Shown piece after piece: positions 23,175 through 30,886 of a stretch of DNA of 30,886 nucleotides. The DNA is from DASZPL01 sp035550315 (lineage in GTDB: Bacteria > Actinomycetota > Actinomycetes > JAFAQI01). The position numbers were made by a program, and so were the translations under genes. Positions within the stretch are counted from its first letter, which is position 1; every line of letters begins with the position of its first letter. The notes under the pieces are model-generated. The model saw nothing but the letters and a program-made list of their open reading frames with translations, had not been told where the DNA came from and searched no databases. The DNA is taken from the NCBI GenBank assembly GCA_035550315.1, contig DASZPL010000086.1, positions 1 to 30,886 on the forward strand, given 5' to 3'.

Positions 23175-24641
23175 TCAGGCGGCGGGCTCGGCGAGCGTCT
23201 TCCGCTCGAGGAACTCCTCTAGACCGGCGGCGCCCATCTCGCGGCCGATGCCGGACTGCTTGTAGCCACCGAACGGCGCGTCGGCGCCGTAGTAGACGCC
23301 GCCGTTGACGCTGACCGTCCCGGCCTTGATCCGCCGTGCAAAGGCGAGCGCCCGGTCGCGGTCCGCGCTCAGCACGCCGCCGGACAGGCCGAAGATCGAG
23401 TTGTTGGCCACCCGGGCGGCGTCGTCGTCGCCGTCGTGCGGGAGCACCACCAGCACCGGCCCGAACAGCTCCTCCTGGGCAACCGCCGCATTCTCGTCGA
23501 CGTTCACCAGGATCGTCGGCTCGTAGTAGAAGCCGCGGTCGAACTGCTCGGGGATTCGCCCGCCGATGACGGCCTTCGCGCCGTCCGCGATCGCGCGGTC
23601 GACGTAGCCCGCGACCTTCTCCCGTTGCCGCGCGCTGATCAGTGGCCCCATCAGGTTGGCCGGATCGGCCGGGTCGCCGTACGGGATGCTTGCCATGACG
23701 TTCTGTGCAATCTCCACCACCTCGTCCATGCGGTCGCGCGGCACGACGAGTCGCGACGTGATCGCACACCCCTGCCCGGCATGCGAGGTCGCGGCAAAGC
23801 CGCAGAACGCCGCAGCCATGTTCGGGTCGCCGTCGTCGAGCATGACCAGGGCCGACTTGCCGCCGAGCTCGAGAAACACCCGCTTCACGGTCGCGCTCGC
23901 GGCCGCCATGATCTGCCGGCCCACCGGCGTCGAGCCGGTGAATGAGATCAGGTCGATGTCCGGGTGGGTCGTGAGCCGCTCCCCGACGGCAACCTCGGGC
24001 GACGTGATGACGTTGACCACGCCCGCCGGAATGTCGGTGTGCTCGGCGATCAAGTGACCGAGCGCCAGCGCGCTCCAGGGCGTGTCCGGTGCGCCCTTGA
24101 GCACCACGGTGCAGCCGGCCGCCAGCGCAGGCGCCAGCTTCGCCAGCGCCAACTGGATCGGATAGTTGTACGCCGTGATCGCGCTGACGACGCCGGCCGG
24201 CTCCTTCTCGATCCACCGGTGGTGACGGCCGGCGAACGAGTCCAGCTCGCCCAGGTCTTCCGTGAACTCGTAGCCCTCGAGCAGATTGGCGTACCAGTCG
24301 AGAAAGCCGGCCGGACTGTCGAGCTGTGGACCCCTCGTCGTGGTGACCGGCGCGCCGACTTCGTTAACCAGGATCTGGCGGACGTCCTCGAGGTGCTCCT
24401 GCATCGCTTGATGGAACTGACGCAAGCAGTGCAGCCGAAGGTCACGGTCGCGCGCCCAGTCGGTTTGCTCGAATGCCCGGCGCGCCGCCGCGATCGCCCG
24501 ATCGGTGTCGGCGACCGACGCGGCTGCTGCGGTCCCGAGCACCTCTTCGGTCGACGGCGAGATGGTCTCGTAGGTCGCGCCGTTCTCAGCTGTGACCAGT
24601 TCGCCGTCGACCAGCAACCGGTCCTCATGCCAGATAGCCAC
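23175..24641 (-). CDS. Aldehyde dehydrogenase (NAD(P)+)
   Basis: 488 residues from the GTG at 24641. ALDH catalytic residues are present: N159 (AYNYP), K182 (VVLKGAP), E258 (LELGGK) and C292 (GQGCAITS). The glycine motif FTGST is at 234-238. It oxidises an aldehyde to the acid, with NAD(P) bound in a Rossmann-like domain. It diverges from a CoA-transferase gene, with a dyad between them that may control both, so the acid produced may be passed to CoA activation. The Shine-Dalgarno is weak, so the exact start is less certain; an upstream start is not supported. The frame reaching to 26225 is an antisense artefact through the CoA-transferase gene. Confidence 0.9.
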   Translation of the reverse strand: MAIWHEDRLLVDGELVTAENGATYETISPSTEEVLGTAAAASVADTDRAIAAARRAFEQTDWARDRDLRLHCLRQFHQAMQEHLEDVRQILVNEVGAPVTTTRGPQLDSPAGFLDWYANLLEGYEFTEDLGELDSFAGRHHRWIEKEPAGVVSAITAYNYPIQLALAKLAPALAAGCTVVLKGAPDTPWSALALGHLIAEHTDIPAGVVNVITSPEVAVGERLTTHPDIDLISFTGSTPVGRQIMAAASATVKRVFLELGGKSALVMLDDGDPNMAAAFCGFAATSHAGQGCAITSRLVVPRDRMDEVVEIAQNVMASIPYGDPADPANLMGPLISARQREKVAGYVDRAIADGAKAVIGGRIPEQFDRGFYYEPTILVNVDENAAVAQEELFGPVLVVLPHDGDDDAARVANNSIFGLSGGVLSADRDRALAFARRIKAGTVSVNGGVYYGADAPFGGYKQSGIGREMGAAGLEEFLERKTLAEPAA

Positions 24642-24668
24642 GCCAGCCTGCCTCGATCTTCGATGGTT

Positions 24669-24689
24669 GAATACGTGCTTACCGTATCC
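24669..24689. promoter_or_regulatory. Inverted repeat between divergent ALDH and CoA-transferase
   Basis: GAATACG-TGCTTAC-CGTATCC is an inverted repeat with six of seven arm bases matching and a seven-base spacer. It lies in the 102-base gap between divergent genes and is the only clear symmetry there, so it is a candidate operator. The rest of the gap shows no confident promoter hexamers. No regulator gene lies adjacent. Confidence 0.5.
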
Positions 24690-24743
24690 AGGAGCGGGCG
24701 TCTCCGATAGCCGCTCTGCATCACCGCGCGAAGGGGCGCCCGC

Positions 24744-25958
24744 GTGAACGACGTACTCGCCGGCATCCGCGTCGTGGAGGTGGCCAGCTGGACCTTCGTG
24801 CCGATCTCCGGGGCCGTCCTGTCGGAGTGGGGGGCCGATGTCATCAAGGTCGAAAACCCGACGACCGGGGACCCGCAGCGCGGCCTGGTCACCTCCGGTC
24901 TCACCCCGGCGGCCGCTGGGGTCAACTTCATGTTCGAGGTGCCCAATCGGGGCAAGCGCTCGGTCGGCCTGAACCTCGCCCACGACGACGGTCGCGAGCT
25001 GCTCTACCGGCTGGTCGAGCAGGCTGACGTCTTCGTCACCAACTACCTGCCGCAGGTCCGGTCGCGGCTGCGGATCGACGTCGAGCACATCCGGGCCCGA
25101 AACCCCAAGATCATTTATGTCCGCGGGCACGGCCAGGGCAGCAAGGGCGACGGCGCGGAACGCGGCGGCTTCGACGGGGCGTCGTACTGGGCGCGCGCGG
25201 GTCTGGCCCACACGTTCACGCAGCGAGGGGCGGAGTGGCCGGCCGACCAGCGGCCGGCGTTCGGCGACGTGCTCGGCGGCCTGACCATCGCCGGCGGCAT
25301 CGCCGCGGCATTGCTGGGCCGGGAACGCACCGGGGAGCCGTCGACGGTCGACGTGTCGCTGCTCGGCATGGGGCTGTGGAGCCTCGGCCCGGACGTCACG
25401 ATGGCCAAGCTGTTCGAGGGCATCGACATGCCGTCGTTCGATCGCGACTCGAGCCCCAACCCGCTGGTCGGCACCTACCCGACCAAGGACGGCCGGTTCA
25501 TCACCCTGATCCTGTTGCAGCCCGATCGCTACTGGCCCGACCTCGCGAACCATCTCGACCGGCCGGACCTGATCGACGACCCGCGGTTCAAGGACGCCGC
25601 CGCGCGGTTCGAGAACCGTCGCGAAGTGATCCAGATCCTGCGCGAGATCTTCCGGGACCGGACGTACGCCGAGTGGTGCGAGCGACTGCAAACCCTGGAA
25701 GGGGTGTGGGCGCCGCAGCAGACCACGCTGGAGGTCCACAACGACCCGCAGGTGATCGCCAACGGCTACCTCGAACCGATCACGACTGCGGGCGGTACGA
25801 CGTTCACCCTGCCCGCGAACCCGGTGCAGTTCGACGAGACGCCGCCCGCCGTGCGCTGCGCTCCGGAGCACGGCGAGCACACCGACGAGGTGCTGGCCGA
25901 GATCGGGCTCAGCTCTGACGAGATCATCGCCCACAAGATCTCCGGTGCCGTGCTCTAG
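24744..25958 (+). CDS. Family III CoA-transferase (CaiB/BaiF)
   Basis: 404 residues from a GTG. The N-lobe is standard (AGIRVVEVASWTFVPISGAV, then ADVIKVENP). D175 in RPAFGDVLGG is the catalytic aspartate that carries the acyl-anhydride/CoA-thioester intermediate. The C-lobe (about 230-330, DGRFITLILLQPDRYWPDLA) is complete. It moves CoA between carboxylic acids, activating a substrate without ATP. It is the first gene of a coupled set (CoA-transferase, crotonase, permuted CoA-transferase, amidohydrolase). The next gene begins inside its last codons (14-base overlap). It diverges from the ALDH and shares the possible operator. Substrate not identifiable. Confidence 0.92.
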   Translation: MNDVLAGIRVVEVASWTFVPISGAVLSEWGADVIKVENPTTGDPQRGLVTSGLTPAAAGVNFMFEVPNRGKRSVGLNLAHDDGRELLYRLVEQADVFVTNYLPQVRSRLRIDVEHIRARNPKIIYVRGHGQGSKGDGAERGGFDGASYWARAGLAHTFTQRGAEWPADQRPAFGDVLGGLTIAGGIAAALLGRERTGEPSTVDVSLLGMGLWSLGPDVTMAKLFEGIDMPSFDRDSSPNPLVGTYPTKDGRFITLILLQPDRYWPDLANHLDRPDLIDDPRFKDAAARFENRREVIQILREIFRDRTYAEWCERLQTLEGVWAPQQTTLEVHNDPQVIANGYLEPITTAGGTTFTLPANPVQFDETPPAVRCAPEHGEHTDEVLAEIGLSSDEIIAHKISGAVL

Positions 25959-27024
25959 CGCTGCCGCGAGCGCACCCCGGTGGGTCTCGGTCCGCCGGCT
26001 CGCAACCTCGCCGGTGCGGACGGAGCTGTCGGCGACCGGCGTGCCCTGCAATCCCGTCATCTTCGTCGCCCTCGACGAGGCTGACCGGCTGACCGAGGGC
26101 GACCGGCGGCGGCTCGCCGAGTCGGCCGCCGCGAGCGATGTCGCGTTGGTCGGTGTCGGTTCCGACCGGCCGGGAGCGGCGCTCCAGCCGCTGCTCGATG
26201 CGCTGGCGGTGACGCTGGTCGACACCGCAGATCCGGATTTGCCGTGCCAGTGCGTCGGCGTGGCGGACCTGCCGGAAGCCGTGACGGCGATTGCCGACCG
26301 GGCCAGCGCAGCCCCCCGTGCGTCGTTGGTGCTCGCACGGTTGCTGCGACTGACCGATGCGCTTGACGTCGCCGATGGCCTGATCGCGGAGTCGCTGGCC
26401 TACTCGACGCTGCTGGCGGGCCCGGAGTTTGCCGAGTGGCGACGGGCGCATCCACGGCGCGAGGATCCCGGCCCGACGGCACCCGCGGTCATCACACGCC
26501 GCGACGGTGACCGGCTCGACGTCGTGCTCGACCGGCCGGAGCGACGCAACGCCTACGGCAAGTGGATGCGCGACGCGCTGGTCGGGGCGCTCGAGCTCGC
26601 GCAGGCCGATGAGACGATCCGCGCGGTGGAGATCAGCGGCGCCGGCGCGGACTTCTGCAGCGGCGGCGACCTCGACGAGTTCGGTACGACGCCGGACGTC
26701 GCCACGGCACACGCCATCCGCACGACCAGGCACGCCGGACGGCTGCTGCACCAGCTCGCGTCCCGGGTCACGGTCCGCGTGCACGGCGCGTGCGTCGGCG
26801 CCGGCATCGAGCTACCCGGCTTTGCCGGCCGCATCGAGGCCGCGCCGGACGCGTGGTTTCGGCTGCCCGAGCTCGAGCTCGGCCTGGTGCCCGGCGCCGG
26901 CGGCACCGTCAGCCTGCCGCGGCGGATCGGTCGATGGCGCACCGCCTGGATGGCGCTGTCCGGCAGCCGTGTCGACGTCGACACCGCACGTGGTTGGCAA
27001 CTCGTCGACGCGGTGCACGAATGA
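25945..27024 (+). CDS. Crotonase-family enzyme (enoyl-CoA hydratase/isomerase) with N-terminal extra domain
   Basis: 359 residues from a GTG at 25945; in-frame GTGs at 26014 and 26041 are alternatives, so the N-terminus is uncertain. The crotonase domain covers about 180-355, with oxyanion-hole segment SGGDLDEF (239-246) and acid/base pair E289 (GAGIEL) and E309 (LPELELG), equivalent to E144 and E164 of rat enoyl-CoA hydratase. Both are intact, so hydratase activity is likely. The first ~165 residues form an extra domain with a degenerate crotonase look (CNPVIFVALDEADRLTEGDR, then SDVALVGVGSD) and a helical linker. It overlaps the CoA-transferase before it and the gene after it, so the set is strongly coupled. 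Confidence 0.83.
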   Translation: MPCSSAAASAPRWVSVRRLATSPVRTELSATGVPCNPVIFVALDEADRLTEGDRRRLAESAAASDVALVGVGSDRPGAALQPLLDALAVTLVDTADPDLPCQCVGVADLPEAVTAIADRASAAPRASLVLARLLRLTDALDVADGLIAESLAYSTLLAGPEFAEWRRAHPRREDPGPTAPAVITRRDGDRLDVVLDRPERRNAYGKWMRDALVGALELAQADETIRAVEISGAGADFCSGGDLDEFGTTPDVATAHAIRTTRHAGRLLHQLASRVTVRVHGACVGAGIELPGFAGRIEAAPDAWFRLPELELGLVPGAGGTVSLPRRIGRWRTAWMALSGSRVDVDTARGWQLVDAVHE

Positions 27025-28370
27025 CCGGCCCGCTCGCCGGTCGGGTTTTCGACGTACCTGCCAACGGGGTGAGCGGCGACCACGCCGCGGCGACGTTGAT
27101 CGACTTCGGCGCCGAGGTACGGCGACACCCGGCACGGCCGGGTACGACGGCGCTGGCGGACTGGGCCGGAAGCGGCGTGCTGTGGTTGACCGGCCCGGCC
27201 GACGCTCCTCCGATCGTCGGCGCCGGCGCGCCCGCATCGGCGACCCGCGGGGCGCTGCTGGCCGTCGACCAGCTGGCCCGCCGTCGCCTCGGTCACGGTG
27301 TCGCTTTGCCGGATCCCCGACTACTGGGCGAGCGAGCCGCCCTGGCCGCTCGCCGTCGCAACGCGCCCTGGTCGGTCGGTGGCAGCTTTCGTGCGATCGC
27401 GTGCGCGGCCGGATGGGTGGGCGTCAGCCTCGCCCGGCCGAGCGATCTGGCGGCGCTGCCGGCCGCGCTCGAGCGCCGCGAGATCGACGACCCATGGCAC
27501 GAGCTGTCGGCGTGGGCCGCCGGTCAAGCGGCGCCGGACGTCGCCGAACGGCTGCAACTACTGGGAATCGCGGCCGCCGTCGTCGCTGCCGACCCGGGCT
27601 ACCCGGTCGACGACCAGGCGCGGCATCGCAACCGGCCGGTCCGATGGACCCATCCTGCCAACCGTCATCGAGCCTCGGTCGGCCGCCCGCCGCTTGTCGT
27701 CGACCTCACGTCGCTGTGGGCCGGGCCGCTCTGCGGGTCGCTGCTCGCGGCCGCCGGCGCGACGGTCATCAAGGTGGAGAGCGCGACCCGGCCGGACGGC
27801 GCGCGGGTCGGCGATCCTGCACTGTTCGATCGACTGCATCGCGGGCAGCGACTAGTGAGCCTGGACTTCACGACCACAGCCGGCCGGGACGCGCTCCGCC
27901 GGCTGATCGAGTCCGCCGACCTGGTCCTCGAGGCGTCGAGGCCCCGGGCGATGCAGCAGCTCGGTGTCGATCCGACGGCCGTCGTCGACGGCGGCACCAG
28001 CTGGCTCAGCATCACGGCGTACGGCCGCAGCGGACCGTGGTCCAACCGGATCGGCTTCGGCGACGACGTCGCGGCCGCGGCCGGGTTGGTGGCGTGGACC
28101 GACGCCGGCCCCGTCCCGGTGGGTGACGCGATCGCGGATCCGCTCGCCGGTGTGCACGCGGCCGCCGTCGCTGCGGCCGTCCTGATGGACCCCGACCACG
28201 CCTGGCTCGCCGACGTCTCGATGCGCGACGTCGCGGCCGCCGCCGCGCGACTGCCCTGTGAACCCGCGGCCGTCGTCGCGGCGGACCAGGGCTGGGAGGT
28301 CGTGGTCGACGGCGCGCGGATTCCGGTCAGCCCAGCCGCCGCTACCCGCGATGGGATCGGTGCGCGGTGA
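27021..28370 (+). CDS. CoA-transferase-like protein with reordered lobes
   Basis: 449 residues from an ATG overlapping the crotonase stop. A family III N-lobe with full motifs lies at about 222-395: VVDLTSLWAGPLCG, ATVIKVES, ITAYGRSGPW and catalytic D373 in AIADPLAGVHA. Unusually, it comes last. Residues about 118-215 resemble a family III C-lobe (WVGVSLARPSDLAALPAAL, then AERLQLLGIAAAVVA), and residues 1-40 look like a worn N-lobe start. So the protein is either circularly permuted or the remnant of two fused CoA-transferases that each lost a half. No full C-lobe follows D373. Activity may need dimerisation with itself or with the 24744-25958 protein. Confidence 0.72.
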   Translation: MTGPLAGRVFDVPANGVSGDHAAATLIDFGAEVRRHPARPGTTALADWAGSGVLWLTGPADAPPIVGAGAPASATRGALLAVDQLARRRLGHGVALPDPRLLGERAALAARRRNAPWSVGGSFRAIACAAGWVGVSLARPSDLAALPAALERREIDDPWHELSAWAAGQAAPDVAERLQLLGIAAAVVAADPGYPVDDQARHRNRPVRWTHPANRHRASVGRPPLVVDLTSLWAGPLCGSLLAAAGATVIKVESATRPDGARVGDPALFDRLHRGQRLVSLDFTTTAGRDALRRLIESADLVLEASRPRAMQQLGVDPTAVVDGGTSWLSITAYGRSGPWSNRIGFGDDVAAAAGLVAWTDAGPVPVGDAIADPLAGVHAAAVAAAVLMDPDHAWLADVSMRDVAAAAARLPCEPAAVVAADQGWEVVVDGARIPVSPAAATRDGIGAR

Positions 28371-29770
28371 ACCTGCTCATCACCCGGGCGGAGATCGCCG
28401 GCCGCCGTAACGATGTCCGCCTCGCCGGCCAGCACGTTGTTGAGATCGGACCCCGGCTGCGACCGGCGCCGCACGAGGAGACCGTCGACGCCGAAGGTGG
28501 GGCGCTGCTTCCCGGGCTGCACGACCACCACCTCCATCTGCTCGCCTTGGCGGCAGCGGACCGCAGCGTCGACCTGTCACTGGTTGACACCAGGTCGAAC
28601 CGCGTCGATGCCGTGCTCCACGACCACGATCGACGGTTGCCGCGTGGTGCCTGGCTTCGGGTGATCGGCTACCACGAGCGCATCGCCGGGCCGCTCGACC
28701 GCGCCGCGCTCGACCGGCTGCTGCCCGACCGGCCGCTGCGGGTGCAGCACCGAAGCGGCGGCTTGTGGTCGCTCAACTCGGCCGGGCTCGCCCGGCTCGG
28801 GATCTGCGACGACACGGAGGATCCGGCGGTCGAGCGCGACCCGGCCGGGCGGGTCACCGGACGCCTGTGGCGCGGTGACCATCTCCTCCGCGCCGACGCG
28901 CCAACGCTGCCGGACCTCGCACCGGTCAGCGAACAACTTGCGGCGCACGGCATCACCGGCGTCACCGACGCGACGCCGGACCTCGACACCCGCGCGCTCG
29001 CCCACCTGACCGACGCCGTCCGCACCGCCCGGCTGCGGCAGCGACTCCACCTGCTCGGCGCGCCCCTCGATGCCGAGGCACCGCCGGTCGAGGGCGTCAG
29101 CGTCGGCCCCTACAAGATTGTCGTCGACAACCACGAGCTGCCGCCGTACGACGGCCTGCTGAGCCAGGTACGCCGGGCCCGCAGCGCGGGCCGTGCCGTC
29201 GCGCTGCATTGCGTGACGCTCGAAGCCCTCGCGCTGATCCTGGCGGTGCTCGAGGAGGCGGGGCGGTGGCCCGGTGACCGGATCGAGCACGCCGCCGTCG
29301 CGCCGCCGCTGCTGCTTGAGCGACTCGCCTCGCTTCGCGTCGCGGTGGTCACCCAGCCGGGCTTCGTGGCCGAGCGCGGCGACGACTACCTGCGCGACGT
29401 GGCGATCGCCGACCAACCGTTCCTCTATCCCTATGCATCCGCCCTCGCGGCCGGCGTGCGGGTTGCGCCGGCGAGTGATGCGCCGTACGCATCGGTCGAT
29501 CCGTGGCGCACGATCCGCGCCGCGGCCGGCCGGCAAAGCACCGACGGCACGGTGCTCGGGCCGGGCGAACGAGTCCCGGCCGGGCAGGCGCTCGCCGGCT
29601 ACCTCAGCGCCGCGGACGATCCGGGCGGCAAGCCCCGAACCGTCGCCCTGGGCACGGCCGCCGACCTGTGCCTTCTGCAGGTGCCACTGCGCGAAGCCCT
29701 CCGACGCCCAGACACCTCACACGTCCGGATGACGCTCGCCGGCGGCGAGCCGGTCTGGCGACGCGACTAA
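28367..29770 (+). CDS. YtcJ-like amidohydrolase (amidohydrolase family 3)
   Basis: 467 residues from a GTG overlapping the preceding stop (GTGA). The TIM-barrel metal site is seen: HDHHLHL (52-58), a central IEHAAV and LHCV pair, and D371 in SDAPYASVDPW. The family usually runs to about 530 residues, so this is a short member. YtcJ-type enzymes hydrolyse amide, lactam or related bonds, usually with zinc; most are uncharacterised. It ends the coupled set and converges with a second, unrelated amidohydrolase, overlapping it by four bases at the stops. The substrate could be a cyclic amide or lactone made or used by the acyl-CoA pathway, but this cannot be seen. Confidence 0.82.
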   Translation: MNLLITRAEIAGRRNDVRLAGQHVVEIGPRLRPAPHEETVDAEGGALLPGLHDHHLHLLALAAADRSVDLSLVDTRSNRVDAVLHDHDRRLPRGAWLRVIGYHERIAGPLDRAALDRLLPDRPLRVQHRSGGLWSLNSAGLARLGICDDTEDPAVERDPAGRVTGRLWRGDHLLRADAPTLPDLAPVSEQLAAHGITGVTDATPDLDTRALAHLTDAVRTARLRQRLHLLGAPLDAEAPPVEGVSVGPYKIVVDNHELPPYDGLLSQVRRARSAGRAVALHCVTLEALALILAVLEEAGRWPGDRIEHAAVAPPLLLERLASLRVAVVTQPGFVAERGDDYLRDVAIADQPFLYPYASALAAGVRVAPASDAPYASVDPWRTIRAAAGRQSTDGTVLGPGERVPAGQALAGYLSAADDPGGKPRTVALGTAADLCLLQVPLREALRRPDTSHVRMTLAGGEPVWRRD

Positions 29771-30886
29771 CGGTTGCTGGGCACCGAAAGGTCCAGTGCC
29801 TTGGCGGCGTGCCTACCGACGTTCGTGGCGTTGGTCGATCGGATCGAGACGTCGTGTCCGGCCGCCTTCAGTCGCAGCGCACCGACCGTGCAGTTCTCCC
29901 GGCCGCCGAGGACGCTGAACGGATCGAAGCTGAAGTGCTTCATCGCGTTGCCGTGGGTGATCCGGTCGACATCCGCGTCGGAGACGCCGAGCAGGTTCTC
30001 GGCGATCGTCTCGGGCGCGAACGGCCAGGTCGAGTCCGAGTGCGGGTAGTCGCACTCCCACATCACGTGGTCGAGGTTCAGGAACTCGCGGCTCGCGATG
30101 CCGAACCGGTCATCGATGAAGCAGGTGAGGATCCGGTCGTTGAACACCTGACTCGGCAACCGGTCGCCGAAGTCCTGCCCGGTCCAGGCGCGGTGCCGCC
30201 GGTAGTTGTAGTCAATCCGCTCGAGGAAGTAGGGGATCCAGCCGATGCCGCCCTCGGACAACGCGATCTTCAAATCCGGGAACTTGCGGAGCACCGGTGA
30301 CCAGACCAGGTCGGTGGCCGCTTGCACGATGTTGATCGGCGTCAAAGTGATCAGGCAGTCGATCGGCGCATCCGGTGACGTGATGACGAGTTGCGACGAC
30401 GACCCGATGTGCAGGCACACCACGACGTTGTCGTCGCTGCAGGCCTGCCAGAACGGGTCCCAGTGGTCGGAGTGGAAGCTCGGCCAGCCGAGCTTTGACG
30501 GGTTCTCCGAGAAGGTCACCGCGTGGGCGCCCTTCGCCGCCGTCCGGCGTACCTCGGCGGCGAGTACCTGCGGGTCCCAGATCGCGGGCAGCGAGCACGG
30601 GATGAAGCGGCCGGGGTGGGTGCCGCACCACTCGTCGATGTGCCAGTCGTTGTATGCCTGCACCATCGCTAACGCGACGTCCTTGTCCTCGGTGCGGGCG
30701 AACAGCTGGCCGCAGAACTGCGGGAACGACGGGAAGCAGAGCGAGCCGAGGACGCCGTTCGCGTCCATGTCCTTGACCCGTTCGTCGATGTCGTAACAAC
30801 CGGCGCGCAGCTCGTCGAGCGAGGTCGGCTCCATGCCGTACTCCTCCGGCGGGCGACCGGCCACGGCGTTCAGCGCGACGTTGCTG
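29767..30886 (-). CDS. Amidohydrolase family 2 (ACMSD/LigW-like), partial at right edge
   Basis: 372 residues are visible; the frame stays open to base 30886 and the N-terminus, with the usual DxH metal motif, lies outside the window. A GTG at 30864 could be a start, but the residues before it continue the protein naturally, so it is probably internal. Seen are the metal-ligand His in VVCLHIGSSSQ, FPDLKIALSEGGIGWIPYFLERID, and ECDYPHSDSTWP with the catalytic Asp, then HGNAMKHFSF. The family includes 5-carboxyvanillate and ACMS decarboxylases and hydrolases of ring-derived acids. Actinobacterial homologues are common in steroid and aromatic catabolic sets. It may be a decarboxylase or hydrolase; the sequence does not decide. 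Confidence 0.86.
   Translation of the reverse strand, partial: SNVALNAVAGRPPEEYGMEPTSLDELRAGCYDIDERVKDMDANGVLGSLCFPSFPQFCGQLFARTEDKDVALAMVQAYNDWHIDEWCGTHPGRFIPCSLPAIWDPQVLAAEVRRTAAKGAHAVTFSENPSKLGWPSFHSDHWDPFWQACSDDNVVVCLHIGSSSQLVITSPDAPIDCLITLTPINIVQAATDLVWSPVLRKFPDLKIALSEGGIGWIPYFLERIDYNYRRHRAWTGQDFGDRLPSQVFNDRILTCFIDDRFGIASREFLNLDHVMWECDYPHSDSTWPFAPETIAENLLGVSDADVDRITHGNAMKHFSFDPFSVLGGRENCTVGALRLKAAGHDVSIRSTNATNVGRHAAKALDLSVPSNR

Noticed and set aside
23175..26225. 1016-codon minus-strand frame
   Set aside because: Only the part up to 24641 is an aldehyde dehydrogenase; the upstream part is antisense to the CoA-transferase and would cross the divergent promoter region.
1..30886. CRISPR, prophage, insertion sequence, rRNA or tRNA genes
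   Set aside because: No regularly spaced repeats, transposase or integrase motifs, or RNA gene-like folds were seen; gaps between genes are too short to hold them.

Overview
The window is very GC-rich, with strong G/C at third codon positions, frequent GTG starts and tight ATGA/GTGA stop-start overlaps. Together with a mycofactocin locus and many acyl-CoA enzymes, this points to a high-GC Actinomycetota chromosome (mycobacterial, frankial or pseudonocardial type; I cannot name the genus). Coding density is very high: no gene-free stretch exceeds about 105 bases, and I see no rRNA, tRNA, insertion sequence, prophage or CRISPR array.

Left end (1-2865): the mycofactocin block. mftA (precursor ending IDGMCGVY), mftB, mftC (radical SAM/SPASM) and mftE (partial, running off the left edge) overlap one another on the minus strand. 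mftR (TetR) diverges from them. A perfect dyad lies between the -35 and -10 of a good mftA promoter. mftD is not in its usual place between mftC and mftE.

2866-7570 (minus): an SDR, a DHA2-type exporter, a MerR regulator, then a DUF35 Zn-ribbon protein and an SCPx-type thiolase. A perfect 19-base dyad sits just before the DUF35-thiolase pair.

7584-17129 (plus): a HTD2/MaoC-like dehydratase, a secreted CocE/X-Pro-type hydrolase, a class III adenylate cyclase with a probable N-terminal regulatory domain, an MFS exporter, an acyl-CoA synthetase, a carboxymuconolactone-decarboxylase-like protein and two SDRs, mostly translationally coupled.

17137-21518: an APH-type phosphotransferase and an ACAD10/11-type acyl-CoA dehydrogenase (minus, overlapping), a divergent 104-residue protein of unknown function (plus), and two SDRs (minus). 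Gene types recall the levulinate (lva) 4-hydroxyacyl-CoA kinase pathway.

21609-30886: DUF427 plus acyl-CoA dehydrogenase (plus); an aldehyde dehydrogenase (minus) divergent from a coupled set of family III CoA-transferase, crotonase, an oddly ordered second CoA-transferase and a YtcJ-like amidohydrolase (plus); and a partial amidohydrolase-2 family gene (minus) running off the right edge.

Taken together, this is a catabolic region for CoA-activated organic acids, perhaps alicyclic, isoprenoid or steroid-like. It supplies activation (FadD, CoA-transferases), oxidation (two ACADs), hydration (crotonase, MaoC-like), alcohol/aldehyde oxidation (five SDRs, one ALDH), thiolysis or C-C cleavage (thiolase/DUF35) and ring or amide hydrolysis, beside genes for the redox cofactor mycofactocin. 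The actual substrate cannot be read from the sequence.
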